From positions 57,990-121,989 of the forward strand of contig SHYA01000005.1 in the NCBI GenBank assembly GCA_009693055.1: DNA of 64,000 bases, in the 5' to 3' direction. The notes beneath the pieces were generated by a model. It made no database searches. It was not told where the DNA came from and saw nothing but the letters and a program-made list of their open reading frames with translations. Positions 26,970-36,480 of this stretch are shown here, piece by piece. Positions within the stretch are counted from its first letter, which is position 1. Every line of letters begins with the position of its first letter. The DNA comes from Dehalococcoidia bacterium (lineage in GTDB: Bacteria; Chloroflexota; Dehalococcoidia; Lucifugimonadales; SHYT01). The position numbers and the translations under genes were made by a program.

Positions 26970-27524
26970 TTAGGTGGACTTTGCGGGAGGCTCGGGTGCA
27001 GGGGGCTGCTGGCCGCCGGACATGATGTTCTGGGTCGCCTGGGTGGTGTAGTCCTGCACCACGGCCTCCAGCCTGCGGATCTCCTCAAGCACCTCAGAGC
27101 GCGAGTCCCAGCGCGCTTGCTCTCGCAACTCGGCGAGCTCCTGCTGGGTCTGCTGGATCCGGCCCATGAGCTCCAGCGCTTCTATCTCCTGGAGGGCGCG
27201 GCGCTTGAGGAGCTCCAGGTCCTGGAGGTCCTGTTCGGATTTCGCGAGGCGGGTGCGGGTCTCGGCCATCACGGCCAGGTATGCGTCTACGGCCAGGTTG
27301 CCGTTGACCGAGCGCGTTGGGACCCTGCGGAGCTGCTGGCGGAGGGCGGCTAGGTGGCGCTGTGTCTCGTGGTGGCGGCGCTCTACGCTGGCCAGAAGCA
27401 AACGCAGCCGGACAACAGAGCGGCCGATTCCCGTGGAAGTACGAAGCGGTACCGCCGGATCGTCCGCCCCAGAGTCGTCAACAGAAGGGTCGTCATGCCC
27501 GTTGGGGTCTTTGGACGTTGGCAT
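26970..27524 (-). CDS. Coiled-coil protein, unknown
   Basis: About 184 aa, hydrophilic and highly charged. An acidic N-terminal tail is followed by a long predicted coiled coil (about 40-165, heptads such as LVVRLRLLLASVERRHHETQ and LAKSEQDLQDLELLKRR), then a Pro/Gly-rich tail. ATG 27524 is preferred (GGAGGTGGCC before it) over an upstream ATG. Stand-alone between the palindrome and serA; no family assigned. Confidence 0.6.
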   Translation of the reverse strand: MPTSKDPNGHDDPSVDDSGADDPAVPLRTSTGIGRSVVRLRLLLASVERRHHETQRHLAALRQQLRRVPTRSVNGNLAVDAYLAVMAETRTRLAKSEQDLQDLELLKRRALQEIEALELMGRIQQTQQELAELREQARWDSRSEVLEEIRRLEAVVQDYTTQATQNIMSGGQQPPAPEPPAKST

Positions 27525-27559
27525 GGCCACCTCCACTAGAGGACACTAAGGGCATGATA

Positions 27560-29164
27560 CTACAAGTGGACCAGCTTGACGCTGGAGATGCCGGAGATAG
27601 CCCTGAGCTTCTCCAGCACCTGCGGAGGGACGTCGTTGTCTAGGCCGACGATCATGATCGCGTGGCCGCGCGGCTCCAGGCGGCCGACCTCCATGAAGCT
27701 GATGTTCACGTCATGCTGGCCGGTGATGGTGCCGACGGCGCCGATGAGGCCGGGCCGGTCGCGGTGCTCAATGAAGAGCATGTGGGGGCTGTCCGGCACC
27801 ACGTCCAGCCACGAGCGGCTCACGCGGACGATGTGAGGCCCGCCGCGCGCGTACGTGCCCGCCAGCAGAACGGTGCCGCCCGAACCCACGACCTCCAGCG
27901 TGAACAGGCTGGGGTAGAGCTCCACGGCCGGGCCCTTCTGCTCTTCGATGTGTAGGCCGTGCTGTTGGGCGGTGAGGATGGCGTTGACCAGGTTGACCCG
28001 GTCGGCGCTGACCGGCTGGAGGAGTCCGACGACGGCGGATGCCTTCAGGATGGCGGTGTTGTGGTCGGCGATCTCGCCTTCGTAGCGGAGCGTGACGGCG
28101 CGGAGCTGCCCCTCTACCAGCTGGATGGCGATGCGGCCCAGCAGCGTGGCCACCTGCATGTACGGCGCGAGGGCCTGCTGGTCCTCCGCCGGCACGAACG
28201 GGACGTTGACGGTGAAGCGGGCGGCCTGGCCGTGCAGGACGGCGAGGACTTGTTCCGCTACCTCCTCCGCGACCGTGGCCTGCGCCTCCGCGGTTGAGGC
28301 GCCAAGGTGAGGGGTGGTGATGATTCGGGGGTGTCGCAAGAGCGGACCTGCAGGTGGAGGCTCCGACGCGTAGACGTCCAGCGCCGCGCCCGCCAGGTGG
28401 CCGCTCTCCACGGCGGCCAGCAGCGCAGCCTCGTCAATCAGCTCCCCGCGGGCCGCGTTGATAACCCGGGCGCCTTTTTTCATGGCGGAAAATTCTTTGC
28501 TGCCCAGCATGCCTTTGGTGCCGGCGGTCAGGGGCGTGTGGAGCGTGAGAAAGTCGGCGCGCGCGATGACCTGCTCCAGCGGGACCAGCTCCACACCCTG
28601 GCGGGCGGCGAGCTCCGCGCTGATGAAGGGGTCGTAGGCGAGCACCTTCATCAGCAGGCCGATGGCGCGTTTGGCAACCTCGGAGCCGACGCGCCCCATG
28701 CCCACGATCCCGAGCGTCTTGTTGCGGACCTCTACGCCGATGAACTCGGCGCGCTTCCACTCCGCTCGCTTGACGGAGGCGTCGGCTTGCGGGATGTTGC
28801 GCGCCATCGCCATGAGGAGCGCGATGGTGTGCTCGGCCGCCGCCACGGTGTTGCCCGTGGGGGCGTTCACCACCGCGATCCCTCGTCGCGTGGCGGCGTC
28901 CAGGTCAATGTTGTCCACGCCGACGCCCGCACGGCCCACCACGCGCAGGCGAAGGCCCGCTTCAAGCACGGGTGCGGTCACGTTGGTCTCGCTGCGGACG
29001 ATGAGCGCGTCGTACTGCCCGATGATGCGCAGGATCTCGTCCAGCGGAAGGCGTGACCTAGCGTCCACTTCCACGCCGGGCGACTGGCGCAGAAGCTTGA
29101 GGCCGGCTTCGTGCATCGGGTCCGCGACGAGGATTTTTGTGCGCTCGGCGCTGCTGGTGCTCAC
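27560..29164 (-). CDS. serA: D-3-phosphoglycerate dehydrogenase
   Basis: First step of serine synthesis. It is the long (type I) form: a catalytic and NAD domain with GIVGMGRVGSEVAKRA, catalytic Arg, Glu and His in INAARGELIDEAALL, LDVYASEPPP and TTPHLGAST, then an intervening domain and a C-terminal ACT domain (LFIEHRDRPGLIGAVGT). Start GTG 29164 overlaps the stop of the upstream aminotransferase gene by 4 bp, so the two enzymes form one operon for serine. Confidence 0.96.
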   Translation of the reverse strand: MSTSSAERTKILVADPMHEAGLKLLRQSPGVEVDARSRLPLDEILRIIGQYDALIVRSETNVTAPVLEAGLRLRVVGRAGVGVDNIDLDAATRRGIAVVNAPTGNTVAAAEHTIALLMAMARNIPQADASVKRAEWKRAEFIGVEVRNKTLGIVGMGRVGSEVAKRAIGLLMKVLAYDPFISAELAARQGVELVPLEQVIARADFLTLHTPLTAGTKGMLGSKEFSAMKKGARVINAARGELIDEAALLAAVESGHLAGAALDVYASEPPPAGPLLRHPRIITTPHLGASTAEAQATVAEEVAEQVLAVLHGQAARFTVNVPFVPAEDQQALAPYMQVATLLGRIAIQLVEGQLRAVTLRYEGEIADHNTAILKASAVVGLLQPVSADRVNLVNAILTAQQHGLHIEEQKGPAVELYPSLFTLEVVGSGGTVLLAGTYARGGPHIVRVSRSWLDVVPDSPHMLFIEHRDRPGLIGAVGTITGQHDVNISFMEVGRLEPRGHAIMIVGLDNDVPPQVLEKLRAISGISSVKLVHL

Positions 29165-30282
29165 GGTTGCGCTGAAGTCCTGCCCGTCGCCAGCGGCGCT
29201 CCGAGCTTGTCCAGGACGCGCTTGAGCGCCTGCGTTGCTTGGAGGATGTTCTGCTCGGAGACGAATCCCATGTGGCCGATGCGGAAGATCTTGCCAGCCA
29301 ACGGGCCCTGGCCGCCGGCGATCACCACGCCCTCCTCGGTGCGGAGGAGCGTGCGGAGCGCGCGGTCTTCCACGCCAGGGGGGAGGTGGACCGCGGTGAC
29401 CGCGTTGGAGGCGCGGCGCTCGTCCTGACAGACGAGGGACAGGCCCATCGTCTTGACCTGCCTGCGGGTCAGCTCGCCCAGGCGGGCGTGGCGCTTGAAG
29501 ATGTTTTCCATCCCTTCCGACAGCATCTTGTCCAGCGCGAGGTCAAGCGCAAAGAAGACGGAGACGGCGGGAGTCCACGGCGTCTCGCCCTTCTCAAAGT
29601 TCTTCTTGTGGCGCGCCAGGTCAAAGTAGAAGCGTGGCATCCGGGCCTTTTGCGAGGCCTCCCAGGCGTGCGGACTCACGCTCACAAAGGCGAGGCCCGG
29701 GGGGACCATGAACCCCTTTTGGGACGCGCCCACGACGACGTCGCAGCCCCAGGCGTCCACGGGCAGGGGCAAGCACCCTAGGCTGCTCACGGCGTCCAGC
29801 AGGAGCAGCCGCTCGCGCTCCCGGACCACGCGCGCGATCGCCTCCAGGTCGTTCGTGACGCCGGTGGAGGTTTCGTTGTGCGTCACGGCCACGGCCTTGA
29901 TAGCTGGGTCGGCGTCCAGCGCCTTGCGGACCTTGTCCGGGTCGGCGGCGGCGCCCCACGGGTACGCCTGGCGGACCACCTCCGCGCCGTACGCCTGCGC
30001 CACGTCGGCGAAGCGGTCGCCGAACGAGCCGACGGTGACCGCCAGCACCTTATCTCCGGGGGAGAGTGTGTTGACGATCGCCGCTTCCAAGCCGCCGGTG
30101 CCGGAGGTGGTGAGCATCAGCACGTCGTTGGACGTCTGGAAGACGGTCTTGAGGCGCAGGTTCACGCGGTTGAGGAGGTCCTTGAACTCCGGGCCGCGGT
30201 GGTTGACCATCTGGCGCGCGCCTGCCTGGAGCACGTCGGCAGGCACCGGCGTGGGGCCGGGGATGCGCAGGTTGATCGGCAC
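29161..30282 (-). CDS. Class V aminotransferase (serine/alanine-glyoxylate type)
   Basis: 373 aa PLP enzyme. RIPGPTPVPADVL at the start and the Schiff-base Lys in VVGASQKGFMVPPGLAF identify the alanine-glyoxylate/serine-pyruvate aminotransferase branch. 4-bp overlap with downstream serA suggests it works in the serine pathway, perhaps as the phosphoserine aminotransferase in place of SerC, or in the serine-glyoxylate reaction. The substrate is inferred from context only. Confidence 0.9.
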   Translation of the reverse strand: MPINLRIPGPTPVPADVLQAGARQMVNHRGPEFKDLLNRVNLRLKTVFQTSNDVLMLTTSGTGGLEAAIVNTLSPGDKVLAVTVGSFGDRFADVAQAYGAEVVRQAYPWGAAADPDKVRKALDADPAIKAVAVTHNETSTGVTNDLEAIARVVRERERLLLLDAVSSLGCLPLPVDAWGCDVVVGASQKGFMVPPGLAFVSVSPHAWEASQKARMPRFYFDLARHKKNFEKGETPWTPAVSVFFALDLALDKMLSEGMENIFKRHARLGELTRRQVKTMGLSLVCQDERRASNAVTAVHLPPGVEDRALRTLLRTEEGVVIAGGQGPLAGKIFRIGHMGFVSEQNILQATQALKRVLDKLGAPLATGRTSAQP

Positions 30283-30403
30283 GATGGCTCCTTCCGGCGG
30301 CGTTCAGCGCGGCGTCACGGCGCGCACGACAGCTATTGTACTACAGGTCGGTGAGGGCGGGAACTCACGCGATGGTGATGGAAGGGCCAACGTGTGGAGG
30401 CCG

Positions 30404-31603
30404 TTAGCGCACCACTCTGACGAACCGGCGCTTGCCGACGCGGATCACCTCGCCGCCTGCGAAGGATCTGGGCGCCTCGTCGGACGTGACGGGCGTTCCG
30501 TCCACCTCCACGGCCCGCTGCGTGATGAGGCGGCGCGCCTCGCTGATGCTCGGAGCGAGGCCGGCGTCCACCAGCAGGCGGCTGAGCCGCGGCACTTCGC
30601 CCGGCGGTAGCTTGTACGTGGGCACATCTTCCGGGAGCACCTTTTGCTGGATGACGCGCTCGAAGTGGGCTTGTGCTTCGCGGGCGGCCTCCTGCGAGTT
30701 GAGGAGCGCGACCACCTCAACAGCCAGCTGCTTCTTGAGCGTCATGGGGTTGATTGTACCGTGCTCCAGGGCGCGCGCCATCTCTACGATCTCCTCGTCC
30801 GGCACGTCCGTAACCAGCTCAAAGTAGGTCAGGATGGCAGAGTCGGGCAAAGACATCACCTTGCCGTACTGGTCCTCCGGCGGCTCCTCCATGGCGATGT
30901 AGTTCCCCAGGCTCTTGCTCATCTTGACCGCGCCGTCCGTCCCGACCAGCAGGGGGACGAGGAAGCACTGTTGCTGGCGCTGGCCCATCATCGCCTGGAG
31001 CTCGCGCCCGACCAGGAGGTTGAACTTCTGGTCCGTGCCGCCGAACTCCACGTCAGCGCGGATGGCCACGGAGTCGTAGGCCTGCAGGAGGGGGTAGAGG
31101 AGCTCAGTGATGGCGATGGGCCGGTTGGCCTCGAATCGCTTGCGAAAGTCCTCCCGCTGCAGGAACTGCGCGACGGTGAAGCGGGACGTCAAGCGGATGA
31201 CGTCTGCGAGCGTGAACTTGCCGAACCACTCGCTCTGCCACACTACTTGCGTGCGTTCCTTGTCCACGATGTGGAAGAACTGGCGGAGGTATGTCTGGGC
31301 GTTCTGGCGGACCTCCTCGGCGGTGAGCATGGGGCGGGTAGCGGACTGGCCGCTCGGGTCGCCGATCTGGGCGGTCCAGTCGCCGACGATCAGGATGAGC
31401 TGGTGGCCAAGCTCCTGGAGTTGGCGCAGCTTGCGGAGCCCTACCACGTGGCCCAGCGTGAGGTCCGGCCTGGAGGGGTCAAACCCCATTTTGAGCCGAA
31501 GGGGTTTGCCCTCTTGCAGGAGGCGAACGAACTCAGCCTCGGACACGATCTCAGCGACGGCGCGCTTCGTGATGCGGTGGACGGTGGCCTGGTCAAGCGG
31601 CAC
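30404..31603 (-). CDS. tyrS: Tyrosyl-tRNA synthetase
   Basis: 399 aa class I aminoacyl-tRNA synthetase. The HIGH-type motif is PDLTLGHVVGLRKL and the KMSKS motif is VKMSKSLGN; FGGTDQKFNLLVGRE is the tyrosine-site segment. A C-terminal S4 RNA-binding domain (about 340-399, SRLLVDAGLAPSISEARR) is present. Start ATG region at 31603, with the broken DUF3052 gene just upstream. Confidence 0.96.
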   Translation of the reverse strand: MPLDQATVHRITKRAVAEIVSEAEFVRLLQEGKPLRLKMGFDPSRPDLTLGHVVGLRKLRQLQELGHQLILIVGDWTAQIGDPSGQSATRPMLTAEEVRQNAQTYLRQFFHIVDKERTQVVWQSEWFGKFTLADVIRLTSRFTVAQFLQREDFRKRFEANRPIAITELLYPLLQAYDSVAIRADVEFGGTDQKFNLLVGRELQAMMGQRQQQCFLVPLLVGTDGAVKMSKSLGNYIAMEEPPEDQYGKVMSLPDSAILTYFELVTDVPDEEIVEMARALEHGTINPMTLKKQLAVEVVALLNSQEAAREAQAHFERVIQQKVLPEDVPTYKLPPGEVPRLSRLLVDAGLAPSISEARRLITQRAVEVDGTPVTSDEAPRSFAGGEVIRVGKRRFVRVVR

Positions 31604-31614
31604 TGTTGTCTCCC

Positions 31615-32072
31615 TTACTGCTTTCTTCGGGACTTCACGTCGCGCTCAAGGCGGAACCGCAAGCATGACCAGGTGTCGTCAATGGCGACGAGGGACACGC
31701 CGCGCAATCCCAGCCTCGCCAGGCCTTCCCAGCCGGTGTCGCGCGAGATGTCCATCTTGATCGCCGAGGTCTTCTTAGGATACGCGAACCAGAGCAGGCC
31801 GTTTGGCTTAGCGGCCTGGCCCGCCACGGGGGCGTATTGGTCAACGTCCGCTTTGCTCTGAACAAACACCTGGACAAAGTCCGCCTTTGGTCCACCAGCA
31901 GAGGTCACGAGTGTGGCGCCTTCCGGCAAAGCGTCAATGGCTTTGCGGTAGCCTGCCGGGCGTTCAGGACCAGCGCTGTGTGCCCGGGATTCAGGTCCAG
32001 CCTTTTCGTCAGCGCGCCCGTCCCGCCTGCACGTGGCGTGCCACGAAACGTCCCAGCGGGACCCGTCGCCAT
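31615..32072 (-). pseudogene. DUF3052-like protein, one frameshift
   Basis: Frame A from ATG 32072 gives MATGPAGTFRGTP..RLDLNPGHTALVLNARQ. Then it loses the frame; frame B continues RKAIDALPEGATLVTSAGG..FVQVFVQSKADVDQYAP..LLWFAYPKKTSAIKMDI to the stop at 31615. Adding one base near 31950-31960 (a CAGG run) joins both into a continuous DUF3052-type protein of about 150 aa. It lies between ribF and tyrS. A sequencing error is as likely as real decay. Confidence 0.65.
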
Positions 32073-32083
32073 AGCTGTCTCCT

Positions 32084-33064
32084 TCATGGTATGGGCGAGC
32101 CGGCTAGCATCCACCCGGTCTCTCGGTGAGCGCGGCGGGCTTGTGCCACGTCGCGTTCCATTTGAGCTACCAGCGCGTCGGCGGACTCATAGCGTTGCTC
32201 GTCCCGCAAGCGCTCGGCAAACTCCAAGCTCATGGGCTGGGCGTAGACATCGCCCTGGAAGTCCATGATGAACGTCTCAACCGTGCGCGCCAGCCCCATC
32301 CCAAAGGTGGGGCGCACGCCGATGCTGGTGGCGGAAGGGTAGCGCTTGCCGCCCAAGTAGGTCCACGTGGCGTAGATGCCGTCCTTAGGGAGCGCCATCC
32401 GGGGCTCCACCACCAGGTTGGCGGTTGGGAAGCCAAGCGTTTTTCCACGGTGGTCGCCGTGCCCGATGGTGCCGTCGAGGCGGAACGGCCGGCCCAGCAT
32501 CTTCGCTACGGTGAGGACGTCGCCGTCCTTAAGGCTCTGCCTGATGGCGGTGCTGCTTGCGACCAGGTTGCCCACGACGAACGGTCTGACGACCGCGACG
32601 GCGAAGCCGGACTGGCGGCCGATGCCCAAGAGCGCGTCCGCGGTCCCCTCCCGACCGTGCCCCATGGCGAAGTCGGGGCCGATCACCAGGCCGCGCACGC
32701 GGACTTTCTCTTGGAGGAGCGCCAGGAACTCGCTCGCGCGCAAGCATGAGAGGGGCAGGTCAAAGGTGATTGGCGCAAGCAGGTCAACTCCTTGAGTGCG
32801 GAGCAGCGCAAGCCGCCTGCTGGCCGTACAGAGGTAGGAGGTCTCCACGTCCGGGCGGAGTACCGAGCGGGGGTGGTTCAGGAAGGTGATCACCAGGCTC
32901 AGGGCGTTGGCCTGGGCTGCCTTGCGCTTGAGCTCTATGAGGAGCGCCTGGTGGCCGAGGTGGACGCCGTCAAAGACGCCGATGGTGGCAAACGTGTCAC
33001 GCGGAGGCCGGACGGCGTCCAGCTCCTGAAGCGCCTTGGGCAGCGGTGGTTCTGGGGAGGGCAC
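32084..33064 (-). CDS. ribF: Bifunctional riboflavin kinase / FAD synthetase
   Basis: 326 aa. The N-terminal nucleotidyltransferase half has TIGVFDGVHLGHQALLIEL (the HxGH motif) and a VIGPDFAMGHGREGT loop. The C-terminal kinase half has GTIGHGDHRGKTLGFPTANL and ..YATWTYLGGKRYPSATSIG. It makes FMN and FAD. Runs close to the DUF3052 gene and tyrS on the same strand. Confidence 0.95.
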   Translation of the reverse strand: MPSPEPPLPKALQELDAVRPPRDTFATIGVFDGVHLGHQALLIELKRKAAQANALSLVITFLNHPRSVLRPDVETSYLCTASRRLALLRTQGVDLLAPITFDLPLSCLRASEFLALLQEKVRVRGLVIGPDFAMGHGREGTADALLGIGRQSGFAVAVVRPFVVGNLVASSTAIRQSLKDGDVLTVAKMLGRPFRLDGTIGHGDHRGKTLGFPTANLVVEPRMALPKDGIYATWTYLGGKRYPSATSIGVRPTFGMGLARTVETFIMDFQGDVYAQPMSLEFAERLRDEQRYESADALVAQMERDVAQARRAHRETGWMLAGSPIP

Positions 33065-33165
33065 GTCGGTCGCGTCGCCTCAGACGGGTTGGGAGGATGG
33101 TAGCACTCACACTGTGCTGGGTCAACGCAACGCCGCCTTGGGAAAGGAGGCTGCTCTGCGCCCGA

Positions 33166-33183
33166 TAGGCGGCCGGCCGCCTA
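33166..33183 (-). terminator. Palindrome at the end of the aroF gene
   Basis: An 18-bp perfect palindrome (centre GGCCGGCC) overlapping the stop of the DAHP synthase gene. Possible terminator stem; no U-run. Confidence 0.35.
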
Positions 33184-34233
33184 GGAGGTCTTGAGGGGCA
33201 TCTGGCTTTTAGGGGCAGGGTTGACCTGTTCTATCGCCGCATGGACCGCGCGCACGTTGTCCATGAGCTTCTGGAAGTTTTCAAAGGTCAATGACTGGGC
33301 GCCGTCGGAGAGCGCCTGGTCCGGGTTGGGGTGGACTTCGATGATAAGGCCGTGAGCCCCGGCGGCAACGGAGGCCATCGCCATTGGCTGGACGAGGTAC
33401 CACTTGCCCGTGCCGTGGCTGGGGTCGGCGATGACGGGCAGGTGGCTCAACCGCTTGAGGACCGGGATAGCCGCAAGGTCCATGGTGTTGCGGACAAACT
33501 GCTCAAAGGTGCGGATGCCGCGCTCGCACAGAATAACCTGGTGGTTCCCGCCGGCCATGACGTACTCGGCGGCGAGCAGCAGCTCCTCGTACGTGGTCGC
33601 GAAGCCGCGTTTCAGCAGCACGGGCTTGGAGATGCGGGCGACGGCGTCCAGCAGGTTGAAGTTCTGGATGTTGCGCGCGCCGACCTGGAGGATGTCCGCG
33701 TAGCTGGCGACAACGTCCACGTCTTCCGGGGTCATGACCTCGGTGACGATGGGCAAACCCGTTTCCTCCCTCGCCTTGGCCAGGAGGCGCAAGCCCTGGA
33801 CGCCCAGGCCGCGGAAGGTGTACGGGGAGGAGCGCGGCTTAAATGCGCCGCCCCGCAGAATGGCGGCGCCGGCCTCTTTGACCGCGTGCGCCGTGGCGAG
33901 CACCTGCTGTTCAGTTTCCACGGAACAAGGTCCTGCCATGACGGTGAGCTCTTTGCCGCCGATGGTGGTGTTGCCCACACGGATCAGCGTGTCGTCAGGG
34001 TGAAAGTCGCGGCTGGCCAGCTTGTACGGCTTGGAGACGCGAATGACCTCCGTGACGCCGCCGAGCAGCTCAAGCTCGGACTGAAGCTCCGGGTAGATGC
34101 GCCCGATGACGCCGATGATGGTACGCTCGACACCTCGCGAGAGGTGCGTGGTGAGACCGGCGCGCGCCTCCACCTGCCGGCGAACGCCCTCAATCTCCTG
34201 GTCTGTACAACCACTTCGCATCACGATGATCAC
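33181..34233 (-). CDS. aroF: 3-deoxy-7-phosphoheptulonate synthase
   Basis: First committed step of the shikimate pathway. An N-terminal ferredoxin-like regulatory domain ([17 protein letters not shown]) is followed by the catalytic barrel with [29 protein letters not shown] and [11 protein letters not shown]. This is the short DAHP-synthase class found with AroH-type chorismate mutase. Translation from GTG 34233; the frame is open upstream but not conserved. aroH and trpA lie just upstream on the same strand. Confidence 0.94.
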   Translation of the reverse strand: MIIVMRSGCTDQEIEGVRRQVEARAGLTTHLSRGVERTIIGVIGRIYPELQSELELLGGVTEVIRVSKPYKLASRDFHPDDTLIRVGNTTIGGKELTVMAGPCSVETEQQVLATAHAVKEAGAAILRGGAFKPRSSPYTFRGLGVQGLRLLAKAREETGLPIVTEVMTPEDVDVVASYADILQVGARNIQNFNLLDAVARISKPVLLKRGFATTYEELLLAAEYVMAGGNHQVILCERGIRTFEQFVRNTMDLAAIPVLKRLSHLPVIADPSHGTGKWYLVQPMAMASVAAGAHGLIIEVHPNPDQALSDGAQSLTFENFQKLMDNVRAVHAAIEQVNPAPKSQMPLKTS

Positions 34234-34324
34234 GGAGTCTTCCTCCACCTGGCTGGCTCTCCAGCGAAGCCTTGTTCCCCCATCCGGCCGGCTTTGCTGT
34301 CGTGCGTAGCTGCTCAATTACCCG

Positions 34325-34708
34325 CTATGGGCGCGGCCCGCCTGTTACGCCCCTCTCGCGGAGGCCCTTTGCACCCCTCAGGTACACGTTGTTGATCTCC
34401 TCAGGTTTACGGTCCGTGTTGACGAGGAGCATCACCCTGATGCACTTCTTGACGGCGTCTGGCACGTTCATCTCGTGCCCGCACAGGAGGGCGACGTGCT
34501 CCCATCCAATTTGCCGCGCGCTCACCGCTGGGAACTCGGCGTTCAAGTCCGGTGAGGTGGTCAGCCACGCGGCGGCGATCTGGTCGGGCAACAAGTGGTT
34601 GGCGTCTACCAACGCCTCCAACAATTCCCGAGTAGCGGCTACGATGGCCTCCTTGGTGTTGGCGTCTGCTGTTGTGGCGCCGCGAACGCCACGGCATACC
34701 ACCGTCAC
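34325..34708 (-). CDS. aroH: Chorismate mutase, AroH type
   Basis: 127 aa trimeric beta-barrel enzyme turning chorismate to prephenate. Active-site residues of the B. subtilis type are present: Arg of VRGATT, Glu of GHEMNVP, Arg of CIRVML and Tyr of VYLRGA. GTG 34708 overlaps the upstream trpA stop by 4 bp, so translation is coupled. A C-terminal tail TGGPRP is extra. Confidence 0.95.
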   Translation of the reverse strand: MTVVCRGVRGATTADANTKEAIVAATRELLEALVDANHLLPDQIAAAWLTTSPDLNAEFPAVSARQIGWEHVALLCGHEMNVPDAVKKCIRVMLLVNTDRKPEEINNVYLRGAKGLRERGVTGGPRP

Positions 34709-35565
34709 AGACCACTCCTTGGCGCGTCTCTCGTTACGCCCATCAATTGTGCCACAAACTGGCGCGCTTGGGGAATAGCCTGTCCGGTGGGGGCTCGCCC
34801 AATGACGTCCAGCAGGGCGCTGCCGACGACGGCGGCGTCCGCGAAGGCGCCCACGGCCGCCACGTGTTCCCGTCGCGAGATGCCGAAGCCGACAACAACG
34901 GGCAGCGAGGTGGCGCGGCGCACCTGCCCTGCCAGCTCCCATATGTCCTGCGCCAGGCTCTCGCGGGCGCCGGTGACGCCGGTCAGGCTGATGCAGTAGA
35001 TGAAGCCGTGCGCTTGGGAGCACCCGGCGGCGATACGCGTCTGGCTGCTCGTTGGGGCCAGCAGCGGGATGAGGGCCAGGCCGGCGTCCTCGCACAGGCT
35101 GCGGAAGGGGGCCGCCTCCTCAGGAGGTAGGTCGGGGACGATGAACCCGTCCGCTCCCGCCTTGGCGGCGTCTCTGGCCGTGGCGGGAAGGCCGTGCGCG
35201 AGAAGGGGGTTGTAGTAGCTCATGAAAACCAACGGGACCTGCCCCTTCTGGCGCCGCACGGCGGCCGCGAGTTCCAGGCAGTGGTTGAAGGTCACGCCCT
35301 GGCGAAGCGCGTGAAAGCCGGCCTGCTGGATCGTCGGCCCGTCGGCCAGCGGGTCGCTGAACGGTACGCCCAGCTCCACGACGTCGGCGCCAAGCTCTTC
35401 CATCGCCATGACCAGGCCCAGGGTCGTTTCCAGGTCTGGGTACCCCACGGTAAGGTAAGGGATGAAGCCTACTTGGCGTTGTTGGATCCGAGCGCGGAGA
35501 CGGTCTTCTATGCGCTGCCAGCCCATACGCCTGCCTGTGCTTTCAGTCTGCTGCCTAGCCACCAT
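34705..35565 (-). CDS. trpA: Tryptophan synthase alpha chain
   Basis: Cleaves indole-3-glycerol phosphate. ELGVPFSDPLADGPTIQQAG carries the catalytic Glu/Asp pattern, LAPTSSQTRIA the phosphate region, and ISLTGVTGARESL the loop 6 motif. Translation may start at ATG 35565 or at an internal ATG (35526, MGWQRIEDRL), which fits family length better. trpB is not in the window; trpA is instead joined to aroH and aroF, so aromatic synthesis genes are mixed here. Confidence 0.93.
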   Translation of the reverse strand: MVARQQTESTGRRMGWQRIEDRLRARIQQRQVGFIPYLTVGYPDLETTLGLVMAMEELGADVVELGVPFSDPLADGPTIQQAGFHALRQGVTFNHCLELAAAVRRQKGQVPLVFMSYYNPLLAHGLPATARDAAKAGADGFIVPDLPPEEAAPFRSLCEDAGLALIPLLAPTSSQTRIAAGCSQAHGFIYCISLTGVTGARESLAQDIWELAGQVRRATSLPVVVGFGISRREHVAAVGAFADAAVVGSALLDVIGRAPTGQAIPQARQFVAQLMGVTRDAPRSGL

Positions 35566-35662
35566 GGGGCCACCACCCTAAGGGGATAAGCTCGGTACAA
35601 GCACGACGAGCCAAGCGATTCGCCTGGCCCGTCTGGAAGCTCTGCGGAGTGGTGATGACGAG

Positions 35663-35923
35663 CTACGAATCCTTAGCGCCTTTTGTCTTGATGAAGTCCA
35701 CGGTCTCCTGAATGGTGAGGATCTTCTCGGCCTCTTCATCGGAGATTTCAATGGGTACGCCATCAGAGGAGAACTCCTCTTCAAGCGCCATGATCAGCTC
35801 CACGAGGTCAAGAGAGTCTGCGTTCAGGTCTTCCGCGAATGAGGCCTTCGGCGTTATCTTGGACTCTTCAACGCCAAGTCGCTCCATGGTGATCTTTTTG
35901 ACGCGCTCGTAAACCGTTGGCAT
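35663..35923 (-). CDS. acpP: Acyl carrier protein
   Basis: 86 aa, acidic. The 4'-phosphopantetheine serine is in [19 protein letters not shown]. It carries acyl chains for fatty acid synthesis. nusB and fabD are upstream on the same strand. Confidence 0.96.
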   Translation of the reverse strand: MPTVYERVKKITMERLGVEESKITPKASFAEDLNADSLDLVELIMALEEEFSSDGVPIEISDEEAEKILTIQETVDFIKTKGAKDS

Positions 35924-35940
35924 GGTATCGTCCTCCGGGC

Positions 35941-36480
35941 CTATGTTTTCGTGTCTTGGCGCGCGCGGTGGTGTTCTTTGTCCATGACCGACCCCAGCAC
36001 CCCGTTGATGAAACGAGGAGAGCTTTCGCTCCCGTAGAGCTTGGCCAGCTCCACAGCCTCGTTGATCGCTGCCTTGGGAGGGGTCTTGGTAGCCGTCACC
36101 TCAAAGATTGCCATCCTCAACAGGTTCCGGTCAATGGGGCTGAGCTGGGAAACCGGCCACGCAGGGGCCAATTCTTGGATCTGCTGGTCAAGCTCCTCTT
36201 TCTTGGCGACAACACCTTCGATCAAGTCGTGGGCGAGGCCCAACACCTCTGAGGTGAGATACCTCTCATACCGTTCCCATGCCAGGCACCGTGGAACGGG
36301 ATGTTGCGCCACGTCCACCTCGTAAAGGACGGCCAGCGCTATGGCGCGGGACTTCCGCCGGGGAGAAAACTCCCCAAAGATGAACTCCAGGTCGTCTTCT
36401 TGGTCATCATCCTCCACCTGCGGGAGTGGATCAAGAGAGACCTGGTCGCTAGCCTGCTGTGGCTTGGAGTGTTTGGACAT
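35941..36480 (-). CDS. nusB: Transcription antitermination protein NusB
   Basis: About 179 aa from ATG 36480 (an upstream ATG at 36513 is possible). [19 protein letters not shown] and the late [22 protein letters not shown] are the family's N- and C-terminal helices. The N-terminal acidic extension is longer than usual. The gene overlaps the 3' end of fabD, so the two are coupled. Confidence 0.9.
   Translation of the reverse strand: MSKHSKPQQASDQVSLDPLPQVEDDDQEDDLEFIFGEFSPRRKSRAIALAVLYEVDVAQHPVPRCLAWERYERYLTSEVLGLAHDLIEGVVAKKEELDQQIQELAPAWPVSQLSPIDRNLLRMAIFEVTATKTPPKAAINEAVELAKLYGSESSPRFINGVLGSVMDKEHHRARQDTKT

Noticed and set aside
34709..35095. N-terminal extension of aroH (frame open to 35095)
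   Set aside because: It lies in the shadow of trpA; the conserved AroH start is GTG 34708 with a 4-bp overlap.
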